64,000 nt of DNA from Macrocystis pyrifera (lineage: Eukaryota; Sar; Phaeophyceae; Laminariales; Laminariaceae). A program made the translations under genes and the position numbers. The notes beneath the pieces were generated by a model, which searched no databases, was not told the origin of the DNA, and was given only the letters and a program-made list of their open reading frames with translations. The number at the start of each line of letters is the position of its first letter. Position 1 is the first letter of the stretch. The stretch is taken from the NCBI GenBank assembly GCA_031763025.1, contig JASSKH010000028.1:6583324-6647323 (forward strand), read 5' to 3'. Below are positions 1 through 11,020 of the stretch, in pieces.

Positions 1-1826
1 CGTCTCGTTCATTGCCGCGATGACGCCACCTCGACCTCAAACCGATTGGTGTCCGGTAGTCTTTTCTACTTCGAGTCGTTGAAGAGGGGTCGAAACGTCA
101 TCCGGGGTGACGTAGTACGGGGCGAATTTCTTGAAGAAGCTGTCGAGCACGCATTGCGTCAACCCCGCTGGCAAGTACTTCGACATGTCGCCATGGTCGT
201 GGGGGTTGGCACAGGGCTTGCAGCGTTGAACTGAAACGCGCCGGCGAGTATCATCGCCGGGCATATCGGAAGGGAGATCCAAATACAGGAGCGTGATACC
301 GAGAGGAGATCAACCGCCGAGGAGCAGGGGCCAACTGCGAGGACCTTGTAGGGGCCCGTCCAGCTGAGTGAGAGTTTGGCCTTGAGGACCTTGGCGTCCG
401 TGTCAAGGTTCGCGCCCTGGCGGATGGTGGCCGCCGTATTGCACTCCCACGCCCAGCCGCCAACGGTGAATTTGGGGACTGGACGCAGTGCGTCGGAAAG
501 GGCGGAGTTGCGGCGGTTCACGCGAGCAACAGTGAGGGCGTGGTGTTCACGAACGATATTGTACGTGCGCTGCTGGTGGTCCGTTGCCAAATCACAGTAA
601 GCTAGGTGGTCGCGGGCCAAACTCTGGTGGCCGGCGACTCCAGCACACTCGAAAATCATGAGGGGGAAGCGTGGCAGCCGATCCATATGGACCTCGTTGG
701 GAGCCAAACCCGTGGCGGCGCTGCCGGAATTGTTGTACGCAAATTCGACGTGGGGGAGCTGTTCATCCCAGTTGTTTTGGAGCTCGCTGACGACCATTGC
801 CCGCATCTGGGCCATCGTGTGGTTCACACGTTCCACCCCACCGTTACCGTTTGGGTGATAGGAGTTGGTGGCATTTTTCCGAACCCCGAGAAGCTGATAA
901 ACGGCGTGCGACAGCTTGGAACAGAACTGGAGGCCGTTGCCCAAGAGGATGCTGCGCGGGCATCCCCAGAGGGGAATATACCGTTCGATGAGAATGTTAG
1001 CCGTGCCCTTAGCGGTGAACGCAGCTGATGTGATGGCGTACATGTCGGCTCGGCGGCTGAAACGATCAGTGAAAAGCAAGATGTCGGTATTTCCTCGAGG
1101 CGTCACCGGGAGAGGGCCGAAAAAGTCGGCGCTGACGGTGATGCCGGGCTCTTCTGGCAAAGGCAACGTGATGGTGGGCCACCGGACCGTCTGCGCCGAT
1201 GGTTTTCGTGCTTGACACTTCAAGCAGTTGCGTCATCACCACCGGGTGCAGATGCTCATACCGATCCATCAATGGAAACGTTCGAGCATACGTAGCGCGC
1301 GCGGTTCCCAGGTGGCAGGAAGCTGTGGAATGGCAAGCCTGCATGACCCAGGGGCGTATGAGCAGCGGCGCATAAAGGCGAATAGGCTCGTCGTCCAATA
1401 AACAGGCCATACGACCCAACGCGCGTGCCCGACGCAAGGGGGGGGACGGCTGTCGGACGAGTAGAACGATGCCCGCGTCGGTGGTGTGCAAGTGGCCTTT
1501 GTTAGCCAGGTCCTGAACCTCCGAAAAGGGAGGGCGCTAGTGGGAAGGGAAACAAGACAAAAAGTCGGCGGGCAAAACTTCCGGCCGGCCAAGGGCTATG
1601 TAGCGCATGGCGGCGTTGCACGCGGGTCCGGCCGGTTGTTCCCGAGCCCAGTCGGCGTGCGAATAGTGCGGTGCGGAATCACCGAGCTGAAGTTCGACAG
1701 CTGCGCCGAGGGCATCCAAGTCGGTTGTGGTGACGGGCGGTGCGTCAGTTGGCGGCGGAAGCCGTAAAAAAAGAGGATCCCACGGGCTAGGCGCGGTCGC
1801 GGTCAGACGGTATGGGTAACGTCGCA
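1..1826 (-). mobile_element. Ty3/gypsy retrotransposon fragment, inverted, cut by window edge
   Basis: Read on the minus strand, this matches the region at about 51860-53690 of the complete element further right at both DNA and protein level. The match starts near 1826 with the stretch before integrase, runs through the integrase zinc domain, catalytic core and GPY/F module, and reaches the first residues of the chromodomain (LEVEKTTGHQSV) at base 37. The rest of the element lies outside the window to the left. Beyond 1826 the match stops and an unrelated repeat begins near 1893, so this copy is truncated on its 5' side. Homology is clear by eye; the exact break is accurate to a few bases. 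Confidence 0.85.
37..1600 (-). pseudogene. Integrase, Ty3/gypsy type, degenerate (left copy)
   Basis: Integrase would insert the element's cDNA into the genome. Seen here: a HHCC-type zinc region (about 1200-1330, in broken frames), then an rve core open from 1223 to 159 with the first catalytic Asp in ADFFGPLP and the final Glu in VERVNH. The second catalytic Asp, in the LSDSGLQF motif of the other copy, is Gly here (LLGNGLQF, codon at 939-941). A GPY/F module (LSWTGPYKVL) follows, then a Cys/His-containing linker (CKPCANPHDHGDM). Frames change upstream of 1223. Because one of the three catalytic acids is lost I treat it as a dead copy. Confidence 0.8.
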
Positions 1827-1892
1827 TAACATTTGCCTGTTTCCCTTGGTTCTTAGTCTTCCTACTATTGTAAGTGGTGTGGTTCTTTTTTT

Positions 1893-2345
1893 TATGTCTG
1901 CCGCATCTCCTGCGGGGGGGCACGACAGATTTTTCTTTTCTTTTTCCTTTTCTATTTCGATTTGTTTTTTGTTTGTTTGTTTTTTCGTTTGTTTTTTTTT
2001 ATTTTCTCTCTTTCATATAATGTGTATGTCGTGCTTGTCGTATCCAGTATGATGACATGGCGTTGCCTTACCTACTCTGCAAACTGCATAACAATGTAGT
2101 ATTTCTGTGGCGTAGTTTTGTGACCACAGACCTTGCATCTTTCTATTACGGGGGTCCATAGTTAATGGGACCAATTTTTGTTAGCAAAAATATGTAAATA
2201 TATAGATTTTTATGTATACCATAGGTCCTGTTAACTATGGACCCCCGTAATAGGATTGAAGAATCGGCACGGGCACTGGTTGTGCTGGATGTCGACGGGT
2301 GGAAAGAAGGGTTTAAATTGAAGAACACAGACACTCGACTACTAC
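1893..2345 (+). repeat. Dispersed repeat R1, copy a, split by a MITE
   Basis: This stretch is repeated at 2551-2815 (+), 4680-5032 (-) and 46290-46415 (+). Landmarks are a C/G block (CTCCTGCGGGGG), a long T-rich tract, the words CGTATCCAGTATG and GTGACCACAGA, then AGGATTGAAGAATCGGCACG and a 3' part ending in GAAGAACACA. Copy a carries a 105-bp TIR element at 2146-2250 that the other copies lack. I see no coding capacity and cannot place it in a known class; a solo LTR or a non-autonomous retroposon are both possible. Confidence 0.75.
2146..2250. mobile_element. TA-flanked MITE, copy 1 (105 bp)
   Basis: Terminal inverted repeats TTACGGGGGTCCATAGTTAA and its complement enclose an A/T-rich core, flanked by TA on each side (2144-2145, 2251-2252). 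The related repeat at 2551-2815 has an uninterrupted TCTCTCTAGGATTG at the matching place, which shows that one TA was duplicated on insertion. TA duplication and short TIRs point to Tc1/mariner-type mobilisation. There is no coding capacity. Confidence 0.9.
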
Positions 2346-2550
2346 AGCAAATATCGTAGAGTTCCCCCCGTTCTCGCAACTAATCAACTCGTGGCTACTG
2401 GTTGCTGTCTGGAGTGCTGCCTGCACCGTATGAAACGCACAGTAGATATTCTTGAACACAAAGGAAAACGCGTGCTGCCTGGGGTGTTGTCAGAGTGACG
2501 ACTCGCGGACATGCAGTGAAAAATGAGCAATCGAACAATAAACCACCATT

Positions 2551-2815
2551 CTTTTGTTTTTTATGTTCGCTTCTTTCATTTTCTCTTTTTCACAGAATGT
2601 GTGTGTCGTGTTTGTCGTATCCAGTATGATGACATGGCATTGCATTGTCTATTCTGCTTTACTACACAACAATGTATATCTGTGGCGTAGTTTTGTGACC
2701 ACAGAACTTCTATCTCTCTAGGATTGAAGAATCGGCACGGACACTTTGGCTCTGTGCTGGATGTCGACGGGTAGAAAGAAGGGTTCAATGTGAAGAACAC
2801 ACACATACAAATATC
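2551..2815 (+). repeat. Dispersed repeat R1, copy b (empty site)
   Basis: Same order of landmarks as copy a, from TTTTCTCTTTTTCACAGAAT through GTGACCACAGAACTTC, TCTAGGATTGAAGAATCGG and GTCGACGGGTAGAAAGAAGG, but shorter at its 5' side and without the MITE. It serves as the unoccupied reference for the insertion in copy a. Confidence 0.75.
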
Positions 2816-4170
2816 AACGATCGCTATGTCCCGGACTGTGCCTCACAAAAGGTGCAGCACAGCTATTTTAATAGCTATGATACCACGTCTGTCTTTGATA
2901 ATTACGGGGGTCATCATACAACTCGCCAACACTACTATACAAAGACCAATGATGACGTAACTACCAGGTAAAAGATACTGGTACGGATCCCGCAGTTAAG
3001 AAACTTTCTGTATTATGTTGAGAAAAACAGGCTCAGGTCAGCACAAGCAACAAGAAAATTGGGTTACGAAACACAAAGCTCAATAATGAGACCAACTCTA
3101 AATCCTACCAGGTACTGGTATACAGTATAGGCCCGCCAATAAGAAGGCCCACTGAGAACATATTGCTCACTTTTTGGAGAACGCTAAGAAAATTGGGTAA
3201 AGAAAACGGCTCAGTGGTGAAATCTACACTAAATCCTATATAATAGCCTATGCCCAAGGCTGTTTGAAGATGCGCCCCAATAAGAGTCTCAGGCTTGCCC
3301 AGATTAGGTGTTTCTTGTTGGCGGGCCCATACTGTACAATAGATAGAGTAATATAAAACTACTTGCAGATATCTCGATCTCTGAGCGTGCTCGGTTCGTA
3401 CATCCCTGGCCTCTCAGAGCTCCCACTTGGGAATCGCCTCCTTTTATTACTTGCCGGACCTTTCCAACGGGTCTTTGTTTTCTCCATTTCTCTTGGCACT
3501 TTCAGTCCTTCTTTCCTTTTTAGGGTTAGGCATTATTGGTCTTTGCGAGGAGCGTGGTCGCCGGTTTCGTGGCTAGGCATCGCGTGTGCCTCGAGACACG
3601 AGGGAGGCATGAATGGGCTCTGTCTGGCCTCAATTTCTGGTTTCTGATAGAGCATCTACGAGTTTATAAGGGTCGTTTTGATGAGCAAAATAAACTCAAT
3701 TGGTGCTTATTTTTGCGACCAATCTGAACTATATACAGAGAGACGTACGCAGGCTGAGCACTAACATTGTCGAGCTGGCGAACTACGGCCACGGTGAGCC
3801 CCGGGCCTCACGCGAGGCGGGCGACGGGGCTCACTGTGGCAGAGAGTGAGGGAAGCTTTGCCCGGACCGAATCGGTGGCGAGGTCGGCGCGAGAAGGGCG
3901 GGCGGCGTACGAGGCTGAGACAGAAGCTCTGCTGTTTGGTTTTTTGCTTTCTTTTTTTTTGACCGGCGTAAGGTGTTCCAATCAGGCGGGAAATTATTGC
4001 ACGAGAAGGGACGAGGATGTTTTTTATTTCCGAATTTTTCGGTTTCATTTTCATTGTTTTTGCGGTGCTGCTGTGCCGTGCTGTGCTTTATCTTTCGTAC
4101 ATACGAGTACAGACATATTGAGCATATCGAAAGAAGAAAATAAGCACCTTACCTGGGGTATGTACGTACG
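2816..4170. other. No gene recognised; weak repeats
   Basis: No convincing exon. Two related blocks near 3040-3140 and 3160-3250 share AAGAAAATTGGGT and CTAAATCCTA and resemble a stretch at 62990-63110 (CTCACTTTTTGG followed by AGAAAT), so an old dispersed repeat is likely. TTACGGGGGTCAT at 2903 resembles one MITE terminus without a partner. The palindromic word TACCAGGTA occurs at 2962 and 3106. Confidence 0.4.
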
Positions 4171-4174
4171 TACG

Positions 4175-4404
4175 ACATGTGAGCGAGCGTAGCGGAAAAC
4201 CGCCCGCGACGCGAAGCGTGTGTGGCGTCCGAGCTGTTTTCTCCTGAAGCATGGCGGCGGCAACTACAATCAATCATGAAAAAAAACTATACCAGGTATT
4301 CAATTATGGACCTCTTTCCGCTTCGCATAATTTAGTGTACTTTTCCTTCCTGAGCGAGCGTAGCGGGCGACGTAGACCGCCTGCGGAGCGAAGCGCCTTG
4401 TAGT
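4175..4404. repeat. Pair of GAGCGAGCGTAGCGG / GCGAAGCG blocks
   Basis: Two ~50-bp blocks (4181-4230 and 4352-4404) share TGAGCGAGCGTAGCGG, then CCGCC, then GCGAAGCG, separated by about 120 bp. Each can fold partly on itself. No coding sense; function unknown. Confidence 0.55.
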
Positions 4405-4679
4405 ACATATTAATAGATCAAGTTCGGAATAAAGTAAGACGTCGAGCCTGGACACCAACTTGACGTCGGGCGCCCACTGCTGTACTACACTGCTGCCTCA
4501 AGGCTGCCTCGTGAAAAAACAAAAATAGACAAAAACAGAAAAAAAAATGATGACGGACTGCTGCTCTCGTGATGGTGCGCGCGCCGGCCGTGGGTCTCCG
4601 TGTGCCGTCCTGCTGCCGCGTTCTTCATGGCCGCCTCATTGTATTTAGCCCAATCGGCCCGCTCCTTCGCACGTGTGTG

Positions 4680-5032
4680 TGTATTCTTCACGTTCAACTG
4701 TTCTTTCTACCCATCGACATACAACACAACAACCAGTGTCCGTGCCGATTCTTCAATCCTAAAGAGATGAGATGCAAGTTATGTGGTCACAAAACTACAC
4801 CACAGAGATACCACGTTGCCACGTATGTATGCAGCAAGCACAGCAGTGGACACTGCAATGCCATGTCACCATACTGGATACGAGAGGCACGACATACACA
4901 TTCTATGAAATAGAGAAACGAAAGAAAACAAGGAAACAACGAAAACAAAGATAAATCGAAAGAGAAAAGAAAGAAGAAAACATAGAAGATACAAACTGTC
5001 GAGCCCCCCCGCAGGGGATGTGGCAGACACTT
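4680..5032 (-). repeat. Dispersed repeat R1, copy c (inverted)
   Basis: Reverse-complement copy of the repeat at 1893-2345. It shows CCGTGCCGATTCTTCAATCC, TGTGGTCACAAAACTAC and CATACTGGATACGAGAGGC, followed by a purine-rich tract and the C/G block CCCCCGCAGGGGATGTGGCAG near 5010. No MITE is present at the TA site. Confidence 0.75.
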
Positions 5033-5194
5033 GAAAAGAACGAGCTGGAAAAAAAAGAAAAAGAAGAAAACACCACTACTTGTAAACAGAGTAAGACTAC
5101 TGTAAGAACCAAGGGAAAATAACAGGCAAACCAAAGCACAAAAGCACCCTCCAGGAAGCGGCAGCAGTTTGTGGTACGGGTAACATTGATTGCC

Positions 5195-5290
5195 AGGTTC
5201 TCCCTGCTAGTCCGCCTGGTACCTTGCTACACTGCCTGTCATGTCCGTCCTGCGTTCGTCAACTATGCCCCACCCCTCTCGGCGCCAGAC
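5195..5290 (-). repeat. LINE-A 3' fragment
   Basis: The stretch GTCCGCCTGGTACCTTGC followed by TCGTCAACTATGCCCC repeats, with changes, the 3' coding end of the LINE-A copies at about 5515-5580 and 14070-14130. It is probably the remnant of another copy, lying directly next to the longer one. Confidence 0.55.
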
Positions 5291-5355
5291 AATACGAAAC
5301 AAGCAAAGCAGGCTCGTCATCCACCCACGCCACAAGACTCATTTAATAAGGCTTA

Positions 5356-6645
5356 TCAATTATTATTATAGAAGAAAGGAAAAGCGAAATATATAAAATG
5401 AAAATCACACAGGATCAGCGCAAAGAAAGAAGAAAAAGAAGACGAAGGAAGACCACGTTCGAACCAGCTGCACCAGTTGGCGGCACGAGTAGTATTGGCA
5501 TGTTCTACTTCCAAGTCGGCCTGGTGCCTTGCTACCCTGTCTGCCATCTCCTTCCTACTTTCGTCCACCGCAGTTTGTTTCCCTTCCACTCCTCCCCCCC
5601 CCCCCCCTCCCCGCATTCCCTTGGTCGTTTTTTCTGCCCTCCCCCTGTCTGTTGTTGCCTCCCCTCCCCCCATTCCCTTTTGGACACTACCCACGGCGGA
5701 TGCGCGGCGCTGCCTGCTCAGCTCAGGCTCACATCTTCGTGCCACCTCACCATGAACCGTACGGCTACTTCGAGGATCCCCGGTACCACTTCCCCGCTTT
5801 TTTTTTGCTGCAGTGGACCACAGTGCGGTCTCAACTTCAAACATCAAGGGAGCAAGTTCCGTTGACCCTTCGGTGGCTCGGAACTCTCTAAGCTCTTCGA
5901 CTATGCATCTATGGTCTCGGGTACTCCCCTCCAGCCATCTCGTCTCGAACATTACCCGACTGGGTAATCGCTCCTTGCTTTGCCGTTCCACGCCCCCCGC
6001 AAAGAAAAGCCACCGCTTACGAATGGTCGTTTCGATGCTCGTAACGTGTCATCTTGAAGGCCTTCGCGTACAAGAGGGCGGTATGGTCAGTACGGAGTCA
6101 GCGCTGGAAGCCAATGACTCGCAACAGGACTCGGTAGTGAGCCGTTCGAAGCTTGGCAAAGTGTTCCGTTCTGAGGGCCCACGTCACACACCCGTACAGT
6201 AGGGTCTCCATCACCTCGGCCTTCAGCATTCTTCGGACTTTCAGGCAATATAAGGGGGGTGGTCGTCATATCATACAACTAACTCCGGGCCGAACCGTTT
6301 GAGGCACGCTCGCACGGATCCGTCGGTCGATTTCGAGCGAGAGGTCAGCGTTTTGGCGGATAATGCCGCCTAGGTATAAGAACCGGGCCTTCTGCTTATA
6401 CCTCTGGCCTGCTGCTTCGACGACGAGCGGCGGTGAGAGGGTTGTCTGGTCTGGTGTTTGTAGAAGAAGCATTTCCTCTGTCTTCTTTTCCGACACCGTA
6501 AGGCCTGCTGCTTCAAAGACAGTCTCACGATGACTGTCATCATTTTCGCAAGCCCTTCACCCGACTTCGAGACCATTCCTGCGTCATCGGCGTACTGCAT
6601 GCCCCATCCAGCCGTGCTCTCGTTGTCGCTCCCTTCTTATTTATT
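5356..6645 (-). pseudogene. LINE-A non-LTR retrotransposon, reverse transcriptase C-terminal half
   Basis: Read on the minus strand from 6645: GWGMQYADDAGMVSKS carries the YADD catalytic box of non-LTR reverse transcriptases. After a frame change come FEAAGLTVSEKKTE and ARFLYLGGII (the FKYLG-type motif), then LLYGCVTW and LRTEHFAKLRTAHYRVLLRV, typical of the region after the thumb in endonuclease-RT LINEs. One stop falls near 6110. The last part is open from 5991 to 5356 (MERQSKERLPSRVMF, ATEGST, AVDESRKEMADRVARHQAD). The 5' half with the endonuclease is absent, as in a 5'-truncated copy. Stops and frameshifts mean it is inactive. The family is certain, the clade is not. Confidence 0.85.
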
Positions 6646-8863
6646 TACAGTCGATTCCCAATCTCCCCCGTCCCAAAAACAATAATATTGGTCGGTACTC
6701 GTTTGTGCACTTTTACTTGCGGTGGGTGAGTTCAATCCGTCTCTTACCCGCACGTCGACGCTCTGTCTCCCTCCTCATTCGTCGTCGAATCCAGCCTCCT
6801 GCCGGCGCAGTTAGACTGTGCCGTAGTGCTGTGGTTTGGCCAGCGGTGGCGCCTGCCTCCGCGCACGGACATCCCGATCGAGAATTGCTACTGCTCCGCC
6901 GCTGCTGCCTAAAACAAGACGCGCGAATCGTATTAATAGGTGTTCGTACCTACCTGTTGGGACCACGTACGACCCAACTCTACTGCAACGCCTAAACGTC
7001 GCGACCACACGCAGCAGCAAGAAGGTATTACTTCTTGAGGGTGAGTCCGACCTTATACACCTGCCAGAAAGATCTACCCCACTCGACAAAAACGCCTGAT
7101 AGGGCATATCTCGCAGCATGTCTTGCCGAGGCAGCGAGGGGAACGGTGATCTCATGGAAGATATTTTATAAAAACATGAAATACGTCAGCTGTGTGGATA
7201 CTATAATAATACAGTAGATAGATCTGGTTCGACGACTCCCGTTGTGTAGCAGCAGCAGCAGCCGTGGCGGCGGCACCAGCAGCCGTGGCGGTGGCAGCAG
7301 CTTCTTAGCAGCAGCAGCAGCAGCAAAAGCAGCAAAAGCAGCAAAAGCAACAGCACCGGCGGCGGTAACGCCGGTGTGTACGACGTATGATCGTTTTCAA
7401 TTTCGATTGATATCTTTCTGGCGACCTTGGCTGATGATGAACAACAAACTCTTGACAGTCCCGCGTGTCCGTTTCTGTCTATATTCGTTGATGTGAACGT
7501 TGAAACAAGAGATGCAACGATACGCCATGGAGATCGTGCGTGCCCGAATCTTTATAGTGTTGCTATATATCTTCATAAATAGTTTTCGAATTTTCTTGAT
7601 GATTTGATGATTTCATGGCTACAAAGATCCTTATATTTTATGTTGCCGCTTTATTTTTACCGAAAATTCTTGACGAAGATTGGTTCTTCAACGATTGTTA
7701 AAACACTATTAATACATTATTACCATACATATGAAAGTACCAGGTACCAGGTATCACGTAGAAAAATTACCAGATCTAAAAAGGTCATCAAAATGTTGTG
7801 TCTTTGTGATTTGTTTTGTTCTTTTCGCTCTATTTTTCCGAGCTTAATGTGTCTGCTGTTTGCTGGGGTGGTTGAGGACGGTCGGCAAAATTCAACACCA
7901 ACAAACGAACAAACAAAAAATCAACCAAAACACGTGCTGTTGCTTGCTGCTGTGACAAGACAGCAACGACAAAAAAAGAACCGCGTGTCTGTGGGCTGAC
8001 TGGCTGGGTGGCAGGCACAACACAACAACGATAGGCAGACACACCAAAAACGGCGGCAATTCCTCTCGTATTTCGGCTGGCCCGCTTTTGTTGAGAGAGA
8101 GAAAGAAAGAAAGAGCTGTCTCTACTTCGTACTGTTTTTACTGCTTCGGAGGAAGCACGGACCGCAGCAGCTAGCGCAGCAGCGAACGTGTCGCGTGTGA
8201 GAGGAGACAAGGTGAACACAACAAAAGTGAAGGGAGCTGACAGTAGTGGTAGCTGGAAGGGAGGGGGGGGGAGGGGAGGGGTTGGTCGGGGCAGGCAGTA
8301 GAGGCGCCTGTTTGTTGTGTCCGCATCCAGCGAGAGGGCTGATTCACGGTTTGCCTGGCAGACGGACGAGGACGGCGTGTTTGTCGTTCATACATACTCG
8401 TATTAATAGTGTGTTCTTCTTGTAGTGTTGTTTTGTTGTGTTGGGAGATATTTTTGCCTGTTGTTGCTTCTCTCTGTGATTGAGTGCGTGCGTGCTGTTG
8501 CTCTCCTTCCGTACACAGGCAGACACGCTGCCATGATACTCCCTCCGCACACAGACAAGCGCGCTGCCATGATACCTCTACCCCTCTAGCTCTCTGTGCT
8601 GAGACAGCAGTCATGGTAACTTCTGTAGCAGCATTGGGCCTTTTTCGGGATTTGTCGTCCGAGATTTGAGATTTGTTGTTTCCTTTATTTTTTGCCCTTT
8701 TTTCGCATGCTCAAGGCTCTCAAGTGCTCGGGGAATCGGGAGGGTTTGTCTGGCCGCGCAGCCTCTTCTATGTAGCTTGACGAGCTCGGATCCCATGCAT
8801 ATCCATATCATCTACCTAGTACCTCGTTCGGTGCGCCGGCCGCTTCGCACATGAGATCAAATG
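6646..8863. other. No gene recognised; CAG-rich and AT-rich DNA
   Basis: No exon I would defend. 7235-7350 is a run of CAG/GGC and AGCAAA triplets. 7738-7753 is a tandem TACCAGGTACCAGGTA. ACAGACA and GCTGCCATGATAC words near 8510-8575 form a short imperfect duplication (CAGGCAGACACGCTGCCATG, then CACAGACAAGCGCGCTGCCA). Confidence 0.4.
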
Positions 8864-8884
8864 CCCCCCCCCCCCCCCCCCCCC
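8864..8884. repeat. C21 homopolymer
   Basis: An uninterrupted run of 21 C follows ATGAGATCAAATG. It resembles the poly(C) tails of the LINE-B and SINE elements in this window, but the 40 bases before it do not match their shared 3' end, so its origin is open. Confidence 0.8.
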
Positions 8885-10660
8885 AACCATCGTCATTGTT
8901 GATGCCTGAGCTATTATAATAATACGTACCGTGTCGTATCTCATAGCAGTGCTGTAGGTATCCTATAGAAATAACCTCAAGAAATTTAACCGTCAGCGCG
9001 GTCAAAGTCGCTATGCTATACAAACGTCCGCACCGCAAAAAGAGCAAGCACAGGCAGCAGCACCGCCATCACCACAACGAGCTGGATGTGGTTATTATTT
9101 ATTGATTGCCACAGCTGCTGCTGCTGCCGTTGCGCTCATCAGGGAGATACTGCTGCGTAATCTGGATGATCTGGACGATGATGTCTGTGCCTCTGGATCT
9201 CATCCTCCCGTCCTCCCTGCTTGCTTCGTTCACGTTTTTCTGCCCGTAATTTTTGAATATGTTCCTGATTTCCACTCTAATATTTTTGGTCCCCATATTT
9301 GACCTATTATTACTGCTGTTCGTGCTTTGTACAGTACACTATTGATATGTGGTACCTACTGCTGTACTCGGCATTTTATGTGTACAAAGGTACACTACTG
9401 TTGCGGTAGGATATACCTGGTACCTGGTATACTTCAAACAGATGCTACAGAATACCTTCGGTAATCTTGTTTATACGTACGTGGTACGGCGTAGTATACG
9501 GAGCGGTGGCAATGGTGCGGTGGCGATGATGACACGATCACCAACGATGCGTCCACAGCACCAAGAACAAATAATAATAACCTCGTTATTACATCGTCGG
9601 ATATTTAGGTCCTGTACCACGTACGTATTAATAATAGTAATAATGATGACCGATACGATACAGCAGCAGTAGGTCTCCTTTTTCTTCTATGAACCTGCAC
9701 AGAAGGAGCAGTTCACCCTCGCCGTGGCGTCATCGCAATCGACCCTCGGCTTCACGCTTCAGGTACGAAGCTGTGCTCCTCCTGGTGTAAAGAGTAAAGT
9801 CAGAAGGTCAAGTGCTCACAGGCCCATATTTTATGGCCTTGCTCTTGATCTACAGTCCGTATATACAGACTCATGCTCCGAAGAATCAGTGCATGTCCTG
9901 TAACATCCGGTCTTACGGTCCTTGGGCGTGCGCTGTGGTGGATAGTGGACAGTGCTGGATGCTGCCTGGATGCTTGTTTAGTCAGTAGTACGGGTGTGGC
10001 AGTGCTCGTATACATATCTAGAGAAAGAACGTTTAAAGAACAGATCGAAACGGATCACATCACATCGCGGTTCACTGGTTTAGCGGTACTTGTAGACAGC
10101 AGTGCTGTACAGATTGGCGGTTCCCCGCGACCCGCGCGAATACTCTTGCGCCTCGCATAGACAACGCGAGCGCTGATAATTCACCGCACAAAAACGTGTT
10201 CTCGCCTTGCAGCTGCAGCAGCGACACACCGGGACGTTTGCTGTAGTTTTTATTGCAGAATCATTGTTCTTTGCAGTGCATAATTAAACCACCACCAATG
10301 TCTTTTCCCACGGTCAGTATTTTGTATTTTGAGGTATTTTTTGTTGGCCGGCAGTCGGCGGATAGATCCTTCGATGGCCGACGAAATCGGTCGTTCGTTC
10401 GTCGTTAATGGTGCAACCATGCACCCATGCATGACAGAATTAACAGTAACCCTGCACCTAAGCCTAAGTCTAAGCCTGAGCCAATCAGAGCAACCCCAAG
10501 CCTGACCCCAAGCCAATCACACCAAATCTCGAATAGGTGGTAAGCTCTAACCTTACCCGAAGCCACCCGGCTGTTTTTTTAAACACTCGATTACTGTACG
10601 TACAACAGAGAAGTAGTTTGGATTGTGAGTTTGCACGTTGGAGCTTCTCTCCCCGCCCTC
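8885..10660. other. No gene recognised
   Basis: Intergenic or intronic DNA with short palindromes: 9414-9429 is TACCTGGTACCTGGTA. CTG triplets lie at 9112-9130, and CCTAAGC-type degenerate repeats at 10450-10515. No splice-consistent coding block found. Confidence 0.35.
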
Positions 10661-10786
10661 CCCACGGCGCTTCGCGCTTGGTGCAAGCAATGTTTGCCAG
10701 GTCGGTGAAAACCCGACGTGCTCCGTCCCGGCATTGTAGGGATGCGAGGGTCTACGGTCATACGACTACGGCGCATGACAAAGAGT
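10661..10786 (+). mobile_element. poly(C)-SINE, copy S1, 3' part, fused to LINE-B
   Basis: It matches the 3' third of the full-length SINE at 19888-20413: CGGCGCTTCGCGCTTGGTGC, GGTCGGTGAAAACCCGAC, GTGCTCCGTCCCGGCATTG and ATGCGAGGGTCTA. It stops just before the terminal GAGTAC and C-run and passes directly into LINE-B sequence at about 10787. Confidence 0.85.
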
Positions 10787-11020
10787 CGCTATCCTATTGA
10801 TAGGAGATAGATGGTGGCCACAGGCGGCCAAACAGGAAGGGGACAAGATCAGCAAAAAGTTTCTATGTATTATGTGGAAACAACGTATTGAGCGCCCAAT
10901 TGTTGGAGGTGTCTCTATTAGGAGTAGAAACGGTGCCCCGTCTCGAAAGGGATGCGTGGTCAATGGTCAAAATGATAAAATACAAGAAACAAATGAGTAC
11001 GCCTCCCCCCCCCCCCCCCC
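10787..11020 (+). mobile_element. LINE-B, copy L1, 3' end with poly(C) tail
   Basis: It encodes the last residues of the LINE-B protein, with frame breaks (GDRWWPQAAKQEGDKISKK, IVGGVSIRSRNGAPSRKG), and ends in AAATGAGTACGCCT followed by C16 (11005-11020). Heavily 5'-truncated. The immediate upstream neighbour is the SINE 3' part, giving a chimeric unit. Confidence 0.85.

Noticed and set aside
837..839. Loss of the catalytic Glu in the left integrase copy (GEV to GGV)
   Set aside because: Counting from the second Asp, the catalytic Glu is the one in VERVNH, 35 residues on, and it is retained; the changed residue is not catalytic.
606..1215. Plus-strand ORFs opposite the left integrase copy
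   Set aside because: Integrase motifs are on the minus strand; the plus frames have no recognisable domain.
2903..2915. Single TTACGGGGGTCAT as a sixth MITE copy
   Set aside because: Only one terminus, without an inverted partner or TA pair within 200 bp.
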